Positions 18,383-28,356 of a DNA stretch of 64,000 nt are shown here, one piece after another. Within the stretch, counting starts at the first letter, position 1. Every line of letters begins with the position of its first letter. Source of the stretch: Haloferula rosea (GTDB lineage Bacteria > Verrucomicrobiota > Verrucomicrobiia > Verrucomicrobiales > Akkermansiaceae); NCBI RefSeq assembly GCF_016595525.1, contig NZ_JAENII010000002.1, positions 1-64,000 on the forward strand, in the 5' to 3' direction. The notes beneath the pieces are model-generated. The model saw nothing but the letters and a program-made list of their open reading frames with translations. It was not told the origin of the DNA and did not search any database. A program made the position numbers and the translations under genes.

Positions 18383-19258
18383 CTACACGGGCACGCAACC
18401 TGGCGGCAGATAGCCGATCTCGGCCAGCTCCCGCAATGCCAGGGGCATCAGTCTCTGGGAGAGGTGGGTTCCATCGTGGAAGAAGCTGGTGTCGGGTTTG
18501 GCATCCCTCGGGTGGTATTTCCCGGCCAGCGCGACAAACGGGATTCCGCTGATGTTGCAGCGGTTCCGGAGCTGCTCGATGTATGAGTAGGTGATGTCCC
18601 GGCGCATTTCCCAAGGACCGACGAAGGGAAAGGACTCCGCTTGGTTCTCGTCGTTCGGAATGATCTGGGGTGGTCCCCAGACCAGCGGGCGGTAGCCGAT
18701 CGACTGGATCCACTGGGGAAGCCGGATGAACTTGTCGGCGGTGGCCGCGGTCACTCCCTCGATCTTGCGCCCGCCCTTCACGGCGCGGGCCATGTGGATC
18801 CGGCAATCGATTTCGCCAAAGGACAGGATGACCTTGGAGCCGCGTGGAACGTCCCGCTTGAAGAGGATCTCAAGCTTCTCACGCGACCGGGTCGAGGATC
18901 CGGGGTCACCTGCTTTCCAGGCGGTGGCGGGGCCGACATGGAACACGCGGAAAACGGGAAGCAGGTCCAGACCGCGGTTGATCCAGTTTGGTTTCAGCAG
19001 GGCGCTGCGGCGGTAGCGGATGAAGCGAAGCCGCTCCGAGCCGGCGAAGAACATGGTGTTGCTGTCGCCGATGCAGTTGATGGGCTTCAGATCGGCGGGC
19101 GGGGTGTCCTCGAGGTATTTTCCCAGCAGGAGACGACGTCGGTCTTCGAGCTCGGGCGCACCCTGACGCGGACGCTTCGTCAGAACGGCGTCGAGATCGT
19201 CGGAAAGGCTGTCAATCTCCGCACGCAGGGCGTCGGAGAGCGGGGGATACGCGTTCAT
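18383..19258 (-). CDS. SGNH/GDSL hydrolase-like protein of the glycan operon
   Basis: 291 residues from the ATG at 19258, chosen because it overlaps the FkbM stop as ATGA and because upstream in-frame sequence is antisense-like. SGNH blocks: INCIGDSNTMFF (GDSN, block I), ILSFGEIDCRIH (block III with a G-E-x-D pattern) and FFHDGTHLSQR (DGTH, block V Asp-His). There is no signal peptide, so it may act in the cytoplasm or as a glycan-processing esterase/transferase partner of the MBOAT protein encoded three bases downstream. Confidence 0.78.
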   Translation of the reverse strand: MNAYPPLSDALRAEIDSLSDDLDAVLTKRPRQGAPELEDRRRLLLGKYLEDTPPADLKPINCIGDSNTMFFAGSERLRFIRYRRSALLKPNWINRGLDLLPVFRVFHVGPATAWKAGDPGSSTRSREKLEILFKRDVPRGSKVILSFGEIDCRIHMARAVKGGRKIEGVTAATADKFIRLPQWIQSIGYRPLVWGPPQIIPNDENQAESFPFVGPWEMRRDITYSYIEQLRNRCNISGIPFVALAGKYHPRDAKPDTSFFHDGTHLSQRLMPLALRELAEIGYLPPGCVPV

Positions 19259-20178
19259 GTGGCGATCGTCCATTCGGGTGCCAGCCAACCGTCGGGTGTC
19301 TGCTTGGCCACGAGGATGAGGTCGACGTGGACGCGGTTGGCATCGCCGTGAAGTTTCGGGATTTCCTCGAAGCGGTCGACGGCGCGGATCGTCTTGCTCT
19401 TGATCGAGACGAGGCGGTAGGTGTGAAAACGTTCCTGGAGCCAATCGAGGTAGTCATTCGGATCCTCGCCGGCCCAGCGGATGTACTGGCCGTCGAACTC
19501 GATGAATCCGATCGCTCCGGCGGCCTGCTCGATGCAGCGGGTGAATCCCTTGAGCGCCCGGCTCTCGTAGCCCTCGATGTCCATCTTGAAAAGGATGGTG
19601 GCGTCCTTGGCGAGCTCCTCCGGGACGATGGAGTCGACGGTCTTGGCGGTCAGCTTGAACTCGATGGTGCGAGGTCGGTCATTCAGCTCCCTCACGGCGG
19701 ATGAGCTGCCGCTCCAGTCGGGATTGACGAGAAAGGGCACGTCCTCGGCCGGGCTGTCGGAGACGAGGCAGTTGGTGAGGGTCATGCGGTCTCCGGCAGG
19801 GTGACCGTCGCGGCTCTTCTCGAGGTGGGGGATGAGGCGGGGATTCGCTTCGAATCCGAAGAACCGCACCTTGTCGGCGTAGTCGCAGCCGAACAGGCAT
19901 TCGCCGTAGTTCAGCCCGACATCGACGATCAGGTCCGGGTCGAGGTGGCGGTTGAAATCGCGCCAGAAGATGAGGTTGTCGGAAACCTTTCGACGGAGGG
20001 GTTCGTGCACGACTTTCTTGATCGCGCAGGGGTCCTCCGGGTCGATGTAGATCCAGTGCTCGCTGCCGTGGAGGCGGGCACGGTCGGGCTTCAACGTGCC
20101 GTAGCGCAGGAGAGTGAGGGGCGTCAGATAGGCTTCCTTGAAGGCCTTCTCGAATCGCTTGTAAGGGGAAACGTTCAT
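19255..20178 (-). CDS. FkbM-family SAM-dependent methyltransferase
   Basis: 307 residues. LIVDVGLNYGECLFG is the SAM-binding motif I, FFGFEANPRLIPHLEK is motif post-I, and ILFKMDIEGYESRALKGF is the FkbM signature. The family O-methylates sugars of polyketides and polysaccharides. It is the first gene of the five-gene operon and its stop overlaps the next start by four bases. Together the operon could make a methylated, acylated and fucosylated surface glycan. The plus-strand metallophosphoesterase gene is divergent, 98 bases away. Confidence 0.87.
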   Translation of the reverse strand: MNVSPYKRFEKAFKEAYLTPLTLLRYGTLKPDRARLHGSEHWIYIDPEDPCAIKKVVHEPLRRKVSDNLIFWRDFNRHLDPDLIVDVGLNYGECLFGCDYADKVRFFGFEANPRLIPHLEKSRDGHPAGDRMTLTNCLVSDSPAEDVPFLVNPDWSGSSSAVRELNDRPRTIEFKLTAKTVDSIVPEELAKDATILFKMDIEGYESRALKGFTRCIEQAAGAIGFIEFDGQYIRWAGEDPNDYLDWLQERFHTYRLVSIKSKTIRAVDRFEEIPKLHGDANRVHVDLILVAKQTPDGWLAPEWTIAT

Positions 20179-20275
20179 CCAGAGGTGCTGGAGGGATGCT
20201 GGACGAGGATCGCCTGTCTTGTCGACCCTTCATGCGGGCGATAGGGGGACCGGGGGAGGTGCGTAGGGGACCAGC

Positions 20276-21433
20276 ATGAAATCGTTGGAATCGCTCCCTC
20301 GCGAGCTGGATCGCCGTGAGTTTCTGGGGCTTTGTGCCGGGGCTGTGGTTGGTTCAGGGGGGATCGCCAGCGGTCTTGAGGAGGTGGATGATTTCCCGGA
20401 TCCTGCGACTGGCCCGGGTGAGGGCTGGTCGATGGTGGTTTTTCCAGACACTCAGAATTATGCGAAGTTTGCGAAGAATCAGGCCAATTTCAAATTGATG
20501 ACGCGTTGGGTGGCCGATCACGTCGGGGCTTGGAACCTCAAGCTAGGTTTGCATGTCGGCGATTTTGTGGAGCAGAACGACATTGCGGTTGGTGGTGGGC
20601 GCGGTTGGGGAGACCAGAATAGTGCTGAGCAATGGGCGTCGGCAAAGCGGGCGATGTCGGTCTTGGACGGGGTGTTGCCGGTGGTGTGTGCGACGGGGAA
20701 CCATGACTACGGCGAGCGCAATGCGGAGGATCGCAGGACTCGTTTCAACAACCATTTCGGTCTGACGGACAACCCGCTGGTCTGCGATGGCCAGGGTGGT
20801 GGGATCTGGAGAGAGAGCCCGCCGAACGTTCGCGGGGCGAGGACGCTTGAGAATGCGGCTTATGTGGTTGATGTCCCGGGCAAGCGGAAGCTCTTGGTGA
20901 TTTCTCTCGAGTGGGGGCCTCGCAAGGCGGTGGTGGACTGGGCTCGTGAGCTGTTGACGCGGCCGGAGTTCAGCGGGCACTTGGGATTATTGCTGGTGCA
21001 TTCTTACATGCATGATGACAACCGCCGTGAGGGTCAGCGCGACCGACCGGGGAATCCTCACCATTATGGGACGGGCAAAGGGGGAGATACGCACGACGGC
21101 GAGGATTTGTGGAAGGCGTTGGTTCAGCCATCCAAGCAGATCAAGCTGGTCATCAGCGGGCACGTCATGGGCAGGCATGTGGGGTACCGGGTGGACACGA
21201 ATACGAGGGGAACGGAGGTGCACCAGATGCTGTTCAATGCTCAGGGGCTTGGTGGAGGGTCCGACGAGAAGGGCAATGGCGGCGATGGATGGTTGCGTCT
21301 GATTACCTTCTTGCCCGATGGGCAGAGTATTCAGGTGCGCACCTTTTCGCCGCTACGGCTTGCGCAGGGAAAGGATCCGTGGCTCCGCGGCCCGGGTCAC
21401 GCATTTCGCATCCGGCTCGGCTCGCGAGAGTGA
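20276..21433 (+). CDS. Tat-exported metallophosphoesterase
   Basis: 385 residues. The N-terminus has a twin-arginine signal (LDRREFLGLCAGAVVGSGG). Calcineurin-type metal motifs follow: FPDTQN (D at the first site), LHVGDFVEQND, CATGNHDYGERN and, later, LVISGHVMGRHVG (GHx). The spacing fits the exported metallophosphoesterases of Planctomycetes and Verrucomicrobia that act on unknown phosphoesters. No clear operon partner; the next gene, galE, is convergent 25 bases away. Start chosen at the ATG that keeps the Tat signal ~13 residues from the N-terminus. Confidence 0.88.
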   Translation: MKSLESLPRELDRREFLGLCAGAVVGSGGIASGLEEVDDFPDPATGPGEGWSMVVFPDTQNYAKFAKNQANFKLMTRWVADHVGAWNLKLGLHVGDFVEQNDIAVGGGRGWGDQNSAEQWASAKRAMSVLDGVLPVVCATGNHDYGERNAEDRRTRFNNHFGLTDNPLVCDGQGGGIWRESPPNVRGARTLENAAYVVDVPGKRKLLVISLEWGPRKAVVDWARELLTRPEFSGHLGLLLVHSYMHDDNRREGQRDRPGNPHHYGTGKGGDTHDGEDLWKALVQPSKQIKLVISGHVMGRHVGYRVDTNTRGTEVHQMLFNAQGLGGGSDEKGNGGDGWLRLITFLPDGQSIQVRTFSPLRLAQGKDPWLRGPGHAFRIRLGSRE

Positions 21434-21458
21434 GATCCCTCAATCCGCGGTCGAAGAG

Positions 21459-22376
<918 letters not shown>

Positions 22377-22400
22377 AGAATGTGAACTGAGGAGCGCGCT

Positions 22401-23561
22401 TCAGACCACTGCCGATTCGACGCGCCCTGCGATGGTTTGCACCAGGTCTTCCATTTCAGGAAGCCTCTTCTCGATGGCCTTGACCAGAGCGAACTGGCTG
22501 CGGCAGCGGTCGAGGTTGTGGTTCGGGCGCTTGATCTTGAAGTAGACGTCCCCTTCGAGGAAGTCGGTGAGGAAGCGCATGCCACACTCGAGGGTGAGCA
22601 GCTTGCCGGAGAAGGCGAGGTGATCGATCTCGCACTGGTTGAGGAAGCTGGATGCGGAACTCAGGTAGCCCTTGAGCAGGGCTTCGAGGCGGTCGGTGCG
22701 CAGGTCGATCTTGCGCAGGTCGACTTCATCTTCGCGGGTGGTCGGGCAGGCGGTACGGATCATGTCACCGAAGTCGTAGAGCACCGAACCGGGCATGGTG
22801 GTGTCGAGGTCGATCACGCAGACGCCTTCCGAGGTGACATCGTCGAGGAGGACGTTGTTGAGCTTGGTGTCGTTGTGAGTGACCCGCTCAGGAACCGCGC
22901 CGCTTTCGATCAGGTCGGTGACCTTGTGGCAGTCGCCGGAGCGGGAGAGGGCGAACTCAATGAGGTCCGCGGCGGCCTCACGACGATCCGGGTCGGCCGC
23001 CACGATGGCTTTCTCGAGGTTCTCCAATCGAGTCGGAGTGTGGTGGAAGTTGGGGATGGTTTCGTTCAGGCGCTCACCACCGAGGTCGGCCGTGAGCTTC
23101 TGGAATTCACCGAAGGCCTTGGCGGCTTCCTGCGCCTGCATCAGAGACTCAATCTCGTCATAGCCGCGTGCGCGCTCGATGAATGGGTAGGTGCGCCAGC
23201 AGTTGCCATCGGCATCGAATGCCCAGGCGGAGCCGTCCACGGATGGGATGCAGGTCAGGGTCCGGCGATAGGCTTCCGGATGATTCGCTTCGAGAAGGCG
23301 GCTGAGGGCATGTTGGGTGACCCGTTCCACATTTTTCATCAGAGCGACGGGGTCCTTGAAGACGTTGTGGTTGATCCGCTGGTGGATGAACCGAACCCGC
23401 TTGCCAGAGAGATCATACCACGCGCAGTAGGTGTCGTTGATGTGGCCGGATCCGTAGGGGTGGGCGTGAACGAAATCGGCCCTCATGTCGAAGAGGGAGG
23501 CGATGGCGCGCAGGTCGTGCATGCCGGATGGTGACGGAACAATGCGCATCATTGCACGCAT
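22401..23561 (-). CDS. APH-fold sugar kinase, N-acetylhexosamine 1-kinase (NahK)-like
   Basis: 386 residues. The protein has the choline-kinase/aminoglycoside phosphotransferase pattern: RVTHNDTKLNNVLLDD (catalytic loop H-N-D-x3-N) and VIDLDTTMPGSVLYDFGDMI (DxD metal site). The N-terminal YGSGHINDTY and FIHQRINHNVFKDP blocks match NahK, which phosphorylates N-acetylhexosamines at C1. Several ATGs lie at the start (23561, 23552, 23549); the first is used. It precedes galE by 24 bases and is divergent from a helix-turn-helix regulator 35 bases away that may control the pair. Confidence 0.8.
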   Translation of the reverse strand: MRAMMRIVPSPSGMHDLRAIASLFDMRADFVHAHPYGSGHINDTYCAWYDLSGKRVRFIHQRINHNVFKDPVALMKNVERVTQHALSRLLEANHPEAYRRTLTCIPSVDGSAWAFDADGNCWRTYPFIERARGYDEIESLMQAQEAAKAFGEFQKLTADLGGERLNETIPNFHHTPTRLENLEKAIVAADPDRREAAADLIEFALSRSGDCHKVTDLIESGAVPERVTHNDTKLNNVLLDDVTSEGVCVIDLDTTMPGSVLYDFGDMIRTACPTTREDEVDLRKIDLRTDRLEALLKGYLSSASSFLNQCEIDHLAFSGKLLTLECGMRFLTDFLEGDVYFKIKRPNHNLDRCRSQFALVKAIEKRLPEMEDLVQTIAGRVESAVV

Positions 23562-23596
23562 AAAGTGACTTTGGCGGCATTTTCTCGCAAAACACC

Positions 23597-24346
23597 ATGG
23601 GGCATGAGGTTTTGAGCGCGTTCGGGAGGGCTGAATTCGCTAATTGGATTGATTCCGGGGCGACACGCAATGAGCCTGCGCTTGTGTTCGTACGGGGATT
23701 CCGAGATTTGGTCAAAAAGCAGTGGGTTCGCATTGTGGACGAGCTGAAGTGCTCAGGAGGTTTGCCGGTTCCGGAGTTGAAGAGGCGGCTCGGCGGCAGC
23801 TACATGGGGATCAAGGATCAGTGTGAGGCGTTGAAGAAATTGGGCTATGTGGAGACCTGGCGCATGCCGCGGGTTGGGATCGGTCGGCCGGAAATCATGT
23901 ATCGTCTGACGCCGAAGGCGGACTGCCTGTTTCCGGATGCCGGTGGGGATCTCTCGTTGAGGATGCTGGAGACGGCGAAGCAGTTGTTCGGCGATACGGC
24001 TCCGGAACGGATGCTGATGCTCCATTTTCAAACCCTTCGGGATGAGTGGCGTCCGCGGATTTCGAAGGCGAAGTCGCTGGTCGAGAAGGCGACCCTGTTG
24101 TCCGCGTTGCGGGAGAAGGTCGGGTGTTTTGGCCGTTGCAAGTATGACCCGGAGGAGGGCTTCAGGATCGAGGAATTCCACCATCCGCTGATGCCGATCT
24201 TCGAGGCCTACCCGAATGCCATCCAGTTCGAGGTGCGGATGATGGAAGAGCTGCTGAGCACCAAGGTGGTGCGACGCGAGATCCCTGGCGGTCGTGGGGG
24301 TCCGGCGCGGGTTGACTACGAAGTGGCGACTCTCGGCGTGCGGTAG
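23597..24346 (+). CDS. Winged-helix transcriptional regulator (SufR/DeoR-like, COG2345 type)
   Basis: 249 residues. Residues ~35-95 form a winged helix (QWVRIVDELKCSGGLPVPEL, then YMGIKDQCEALKKLGYVETW, with a RVGIGRPEIMYRLTPKA wing). The C-terminal half includes VGCFGRCKYDPEEGF, two cysteines three residues apart, and an HHPLMP motif resembling the region where SufR-type proteins bind an iron-sulfur cluster, although the usual third Cys is not obvious. It is divergent from nahK-galE across only 35 bases, implying shared control. Confidence 0.75.
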   Translation: MGHEVLSAFGRAEFANWIDSGATRNEPALVFVRGFRDLVKKQWVRIVDELKCSGGLPVPELKRRLGGSYMGIKDQCEALKKLGYVETWRMPRVGIGRPEIMYRLTPKADCLFPDAGGDLSLRMLETAKQLFGDTAPERMLMLHFQTLRDEWRPRISKAKSLVEKATLLSALREKVGCFGRCKYDPEEGFRIEEFHHPLMPIFEAYPNAIQFEVRMMEELLSTKVVRREIPGGRGGPARVDYEVATLGVR

Positions 24347-24352
24347 GGAGCC

Positions 24353-24363
24353 GCCCTTCGGGC
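24353..24363 (+). terminator. Short hairpin after the SufR-like gene
   Basis: GCCC-TTC-GGGC lies seven bases after the stop codon and is followed by AGAAAGGTTGAA, without a T-tract. Its three-base loop is like the hairpins found in the dnaE2 region. Terminator or repeat; weak. Confidence 0.3.
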
Positions 24364-24423
24364 AGAAAGGTTGAATAAGGAGGGGCGGCGGCGAGTCTGA
24401 GGATAGATTCCTCGGATTTTCCC

Positions 24424-26676
24424 ATGATGCGCTTCCCCTTTTTCCTGCTTGCTCCTTCGCTGCTGATCTTTTCCGCGTGCAAGCGCGAGGCGGATCCGGA
24501 CCCGGCGGTCGAAGCGCTGAGGGAGACGAGGCGGGAGCTTCAGGTGATGAAGCGTGACTTGGAGCGTGCTCAGGATGAGATCGAGGCCGAACGCAAGCGG
24601 CTGGAGGATGAGAAGGCGGCGGTGAGGGAGCGATTGGCGTCCGTGAGCGAAAGCCAGATGCAGACCTATGAGGGGCAGCTGGCCCGGGAGGAGGATCTGG
24701 ATCTGCGTTCCGATGAGTCTGAGGTGCGGGAAGAGGTGTTGAAGCAGTGGGAGGAGACGCTTTTCGAGAGAGAGAGGGAGGTGGCGGGGCAAGAGGCTCT
24801 GGTGGATTGGATTCCAGAGGAGCCTGTGGAATTCGAGGAGCCTGTGGCGGACTATGGGTTGTTCTACGACGAGCTGAGCGACTACGGAAGTTGGTATGAG
24901 AGCGCGGATTACGGGTATGTGTATCAGCCCTTGATTGTGGTTCAGGACAACTCGTGGCGCCCCTACACCTGCGGTCGCTGGGTATGCACGAGCCAGGGGT
25001 GGTGCTGGGTATCGGACGAGCCTTTCGGGTGGGCATGTTATCACTACGGGAGATGGTGTGAGATCCCACGGCGGGGATGGTGCTGGGTTCCCGGGAAAAA
25101 GTGGGCGCCATCGTGGTGTGCGTGGCGGGAGGGGAACGGCCACGTCGGATGGGCGCCGCTGCCGCCCGAGAGCATGGCGGGACGGGGAAGGGCCTGGGGG
25201 CGTGGCGCGGATCGTGAACTGTGCATTCCGGATGAGGCCTTCTGTTTCGTCGAGTCCCGGCACATGGCCGACAGCGCGTGGAAGCACTGCCTGCCCCGAG
25301 GAAGAAATGCTTATTTGAGAGCCCGGACGAAGTGCTGCACCAACCTCCATCATCGAGGTGGGCGCATCATCTCGGGAGGGCCGAAGTGGTGTCTGCTTCG
25401 CGAGGCCGTGGGAAGACCGTGGCCGATCAATGAGCTCGCGTTCGATCCCGTTGGCGGCCTGCGCAGTGAGCGTGCCCGACATGGTTTTTCGGAGGGACGG
25501 ACCTGGAATGTTTTCAATCCGAGTGTGGATGTTCCTTGGAATCTCCGGCTGGGCCCGGATCGGGTGGCTGGCCGCATCGAAGAGATTCCGAGTCCGTTGG
25601 AAACACGGTCGGAATCGTGGCTGGCCCGGTACCGGGATGATCGGCGTCATGAGTCCCAGCAGGCCGATGTCTGGCAGGGTCGAGACAGCTCGGAGCTGGA
25701 GGCCAACCGCAAGGCGGTGGCGACGGCCCAGTTGGCCTACCGTGACCGGATGGCTGGACTGAAGGAATCCTTGTCAAAACGACCGCGGACGCCCGTCGCG
25801 CCGCGTGCCTCCGCTCCGGTTGTGGTGGATCGTCGGCAGGAGCCGACGAGGCCCCGGGCGAATGTGCCGCCTGCGCTGGGTGAACTCCTGCCGCCCGGCG
25901 TGGTGGCGCTTCCGGAGGAGGGACGGAGTGCAGAAGAATCCATCGTGGCCCGTGCTGAGCCTCTGGGCACCGGTCGCCGGTCGGTTCCAGTGGTCGGACA
26001 GGTGGATGAGCGCGCCCCTGAGCCTACTGCCAGCCGGGGCCGGGAGGGTCGAGGTGAAGTGCCCACAGGTCCGGTTGCCACCATCGGGCGTCCCCTTCCC
26101 GAACCTCAGCCCCGGCCGCGGCCGGTCCCGGGAAGCTCGGCTCCGATGGATGGGGTTGCCGAAGCTGAGAGCGTGAGTCCTCCAGTGGCACCGCCGGTGG
26201 CGGCGGGGAATGGACGGTCCGCGAATGGTCAAGCCGCCGTGAATCCGCGTCAGGCCCAGCTGAAGGAAGCGATGGTCCGTCAGCAGCAAGCCATGCAGGC
26301 GGCCTGGGCTGCGCAAGCGCAGAGAGCCGCCCAGCAGCAGACGACGACCAACCGCCGCATGCAGCAGACTCAGAACCAGACACGGGCGGGGATCGTGAGC
26401 CCATCCACACCGCTACCGCGAGTCACCCCAACGACCCGGGCCAACCCGAGTTCCGGTCGAAATCAGAGCCGTCCACCATCGACCGCGGGGAACCGGGTGA
26501 ATCCGCCGCAGGCCGCTCGTCCGGTGAGTCCTGCACCACGGGCAGTTCCCTCATCAGGGAACTCACGTGCACGTGCCACGACGACAAGCCCGGCGCAGCG
26601 GGGGCGTGGTAGTACGGTATCTCCCGTATCCCCGATGTCACCGACCACGCGTTATTCCCGCAATCGGGCGAGGTGA
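24424..26676 (+). CDS. Lipoprotein with coiled coil, Trp/Cys-rich DUF6600-like region and Pro/Arg-rich tail
   Basis: 750 residues. A lipoprotein signal ends at LLIFSAC (Cys ~19). A charged coiled coil (~25-120) is followed by a DUF6600-like block (~140-260) with repeated GRWVC, GWCWVSDEPFGWACYHYGRW and GWAPLPPES patterns; Trp and Cys are very frequent there. The last ~350 residues are low-complexity, rich in Pro, Arg, Ser and Gln, without a fold I can recognise. DUF6600 proteins are envelope-associated and of unknown function. The gene stands alone, 77 bases after the regulator. Confidence 0.78.
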   Translation: MMRFPFFLLAPSLLIFSACKREADPDPAVEALRETRRELQVMKRDLERAQDEIEAERKRLEDEKAAVRERLASVSESQMQTYEGQLAREEDLDLRSDESEVREEVLKQWEETLFEREREVAGQEALVDWIPEEPVEFEEPVADYGLFYDELSDYGSWYESADYGYVYQPLIVVQDNSWRPYTCGRWVCTSQGWCWVSDEPFGWACYHYGRWCEIPRRGWCWVPGKKWAPSWCAWREGNGHVGWAPLPPESMAGRGRAWGRGADRELCIPDEAFCFVESRHMADSAWKHCLPRGRNAYLRARTKCCTNLHHRGGRIISGGPKWCLLREAVGRPWPINELAFDPVGGLRSERARHGFSEGRTWNVFNPSVDVPWNLRLGPDRVAGRIEEIPSPLETRSESWLARYRDDRRHESQQADVWQGRDSSELEANRKAVATAQLAYRDRMAGLKESLSKRPRTPVAPRASAPVVVDRRQEPTRPRANVPPALGELLPPGVVALPEEGRSAEESIVARAEPLGTGRRSVPVVGQVDERAPEPTASRGREGRGEVPTGPVATIGRPLPEPQPRPRPVPGSSAPMDGVAEAESVSPPVAPPVAAGNGRSANGQAAVNPRQAQLKEAMVRQQQAMQAAWAAQAQRAAQQQTTTNRRMQQTQNQTRAGIVSPSTPLPRVTPTTRANPSSGRNQSRPPSTAGNRVNPPQAARPVSPAPRAVPSSGNSRARATTTSPAQRGRGSTVSPVSPMSPTTRYSRNRAR

Positions 26677-26730
26677 ACCTCGACGAGGAGTGGCTTGGCA
26701 AGGTGGGCTTCCTGCTTCAGCGTTGGTTTC

Positions 26731-27192
26731 ATGAGACCCCAAGTAGGTGACAAGGCACCTGATTTTACGGCTGAGGTGGTGGGCGCTGAAACCGGTGAAG
26801 TCAGCTTGGCTGGCTTGAAGGGCAAGCGCGTGGTCCTGGTGTTCTATCCGAAGGATGCGACGCCGGGGTGTACTACTCAGGCGTGTGCGCTGCGGGACGG
26901 ATGGGACGAGCTGAGAAACAAGGCTGAGATTTTCGGTGTGAGCGTGGATGATGCGAAGAGCCACGCCCGCTTCATCGAGAAGCAGCAGTTGCCTTACCCG
27001 CTCCTCGCCGATCCGGAGAAGAAGATGGTTGATGCCTACGGCGTCTGGGTTGAAAAATCGATGTATGGCCGGACCTTCATGGGCACCGAGCGGACGACCT
27101 TCGTGATCGATGCCGAGGGGCGGGTCGAGACGGTGCTCGCCAAGGTCAGGCCGAAGGAACACTTCGACAAGTTACTCGCCGCGCTGTCCTGA
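26731..27192 (+). CDS. bcp: Thioredoxin-dependent peroxiredoxin, BCP/PrxQ type
   Basis: 153 residues from the ATG at 26731 (MRPQVGDKAPDFTAEVVG); an upstream ATG at 26695 adds a non-conserved leader. The peroxidatic Cys47 and resolving Cys52 sit in DATPGCTTQACALRD, the C-x4-C arrangement of PrxQ/BCP enzymes, which reduce H2O2 and organic peroxides using thioredoxin. YPKD, SVDDAKSHARF and GTERTTFVID match the family. Usual length is about 155. No operon partner on this strand; the lipase gene is convergent. Confidence 0.95.
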   Translation: MRPQVGDKAPDFTAEVVGAETGEVSLAGLKGKRVVLVFYPKDATPGCTTQACALRDGWDELRNKAEIFGVSVDDAKSHARFIEKQQLPYPLLADPEKKMVDAYGVWVEKSMYGRTFMGTERTTFVIDAEGRVETVLAKVRPKEHFDKLLAALS

Positions 27193-27208
27193 AGGCCGGA
27201 CGAGAGAT

Positions 27209-27913
27209 TCACCGCCGGTGAGGTGGACCCATCACGGTCCGCGTCTTGATCGGTGGAGCCACCCGGGGAAACTCGAAGCGGGTGAATAGGTCGGCTCTGA
27301 CCTGATCCGAGTCACTCATCAGGGCATGGAGCGGGCAGCGGACCACCACGTTCTCCGCCCGGTCCCATTCGGCATTCCGACTCGGCACAATGACGAGGTC
27401 CATGGGGGTGCGATAGGTAACCACCGGAAGGTCCCCCAGAACATCCTCGGTCTGAGCGAGCTTGCGAAGAAACGGGCTGTCCGGACGCATCTGGCGCGTG
27501 CCCTCTCCGGGGTGGAGGAATGCGGTGCGGGTTCCTTGATGGGGTGAGGAAATGGTGACGAGGGCCTGACACCTTGAGGCTCCTTCGAGACTCTGAAGGT
27601 AGGCCCGGCTGACGATGCCACCCATGCTGAAACCAATCATGAGGAACTCCTGATCGGGGCCGAAGGCGTCATCGATTTCCGACTTCAATTGCTCGGCGAG
27701 GGGCATGAGCCCGTTGTGGGCGGTGGCCGGTCGCAGGCTGGGGACGAGGCATTCGACGCCACTAGCCTCGAGCTGCTTGCGCAGATCGGTGAAGGTATAC
27801 TTCCCACTCTCCCAGATCCCATGCACGAGGACGGCATGGGTGACGTGCGGGCGCGCCTCCTGAGCGAGGGCAGGTCGGAGCAGAAGGGTGAGAACGAGAA
27901 GGAAACGGATCAT
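27209..27913 (-). CDS. Exported alpha/beta hydrolase (lipase/esterase, PGAP1-like)
   Basis: 234 residues from the ATG at 27913, which gives a signal peptide (MIRFLLVLTLLLRPALAQ) and avoids overlapping the HIT gene. VLVHGIWESG supplies the oxyanion-hole HG, GFSMGG the nucleophilic Ser96, and a late HALMSDSDQV region may provide the catalytic His. The pattern fits periplasmic triacylglycerol lipase-like or PGAP1-like enzymes; substrate unknown. Downstream of the HIT gene by 11 bases, so probably co-transcribed. Confidence 0.82.
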   Translation of the reverse strand: MIRFLLVLTLLLRPALAQEARPHVTHAVLVHGIWESGKYTFTDLRKQLEASGVECLVPSLRPATAHNGLMPLAEQLKSEIDDAFGPDQEFLMIGFSMGGIVSRAYLQSLEGASRCQALVTISSPHQGTRTAFLHPGEGTRQMRPDSPFLRKLAQTEDVLGDLPVVTYRTPMDLVIVPSRNAEWDRAENVVVRCPLHALMSDSDQVRADLFTRFEFPRVAPPIKTRTVMGPPHRR

Positions 27914-27924
27914 GGAAATGAGGG

Positions 27925-28275
27925 TCAACCCGGAGGCCATTCGAGGGGGCGTCCCGCGAGGATGTGAACGTGAAGGTGGGGCACGGCTTCTCCGCCATCG
28001 GGACCGTTGTTGATGACCAGGCGGAATCCGCTTTCATCGAAACCCTGCTGGCGGGCGACCTGCGCCGCGGTAAGAAGCAGGTGTCCGAGGACGTTCCGAT
28101 CTTCAGGTGAAGCCTCGGCAACGCGTACGATCGGTTTGCGCGGAACGACCAGATAATGGACGGGAGCCTGGGGCGAGATGTCCTTGAAGCACACGCAGAG
28201 GTCGTCCTCGTGGAGGATCTCTGCGGGGATCTCTTTGTCGCAGATCTTCTGAAACAGTGTCTTTTCGTCCTCCAT
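27925..28275 (-). CDS. HIT-family nucleotide-binding protein (HINT type)
   Basis: 116 residues, the usual length. The catalytic triad HLHVHIL (H100, H102, H104) is at the C-terminus, with FQKICDKEIPAEILHEDD at the N-terminus and HYLVVPRKPI in the middle, typical of HinT purine nucleoside phosphoramidases that hydrolyse AMP-lysine-type substrates. It is the first gene of a two-gene unit with the exported lipase. Confidence 0.96.
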   Translation of the reverse strand: MEDEKTLFQKICDKEIPAEILHEDDLCVCFKDISPQAPVHYLVVPRKPIVRVAEASPEDRNVLGHLLLTAAQVARQQGFDESGFRLVINNGPDGGEAVPHLHVHILAGRPLEWPPG

Positions 28276-28356
28276 TGAATTGCACGGAAGTTGACACGGG
28301 CCTGTTGGTTAGGCAAGTGGGGGATCTACGAACAGACTGGCTCCGGGAGAGATCGG

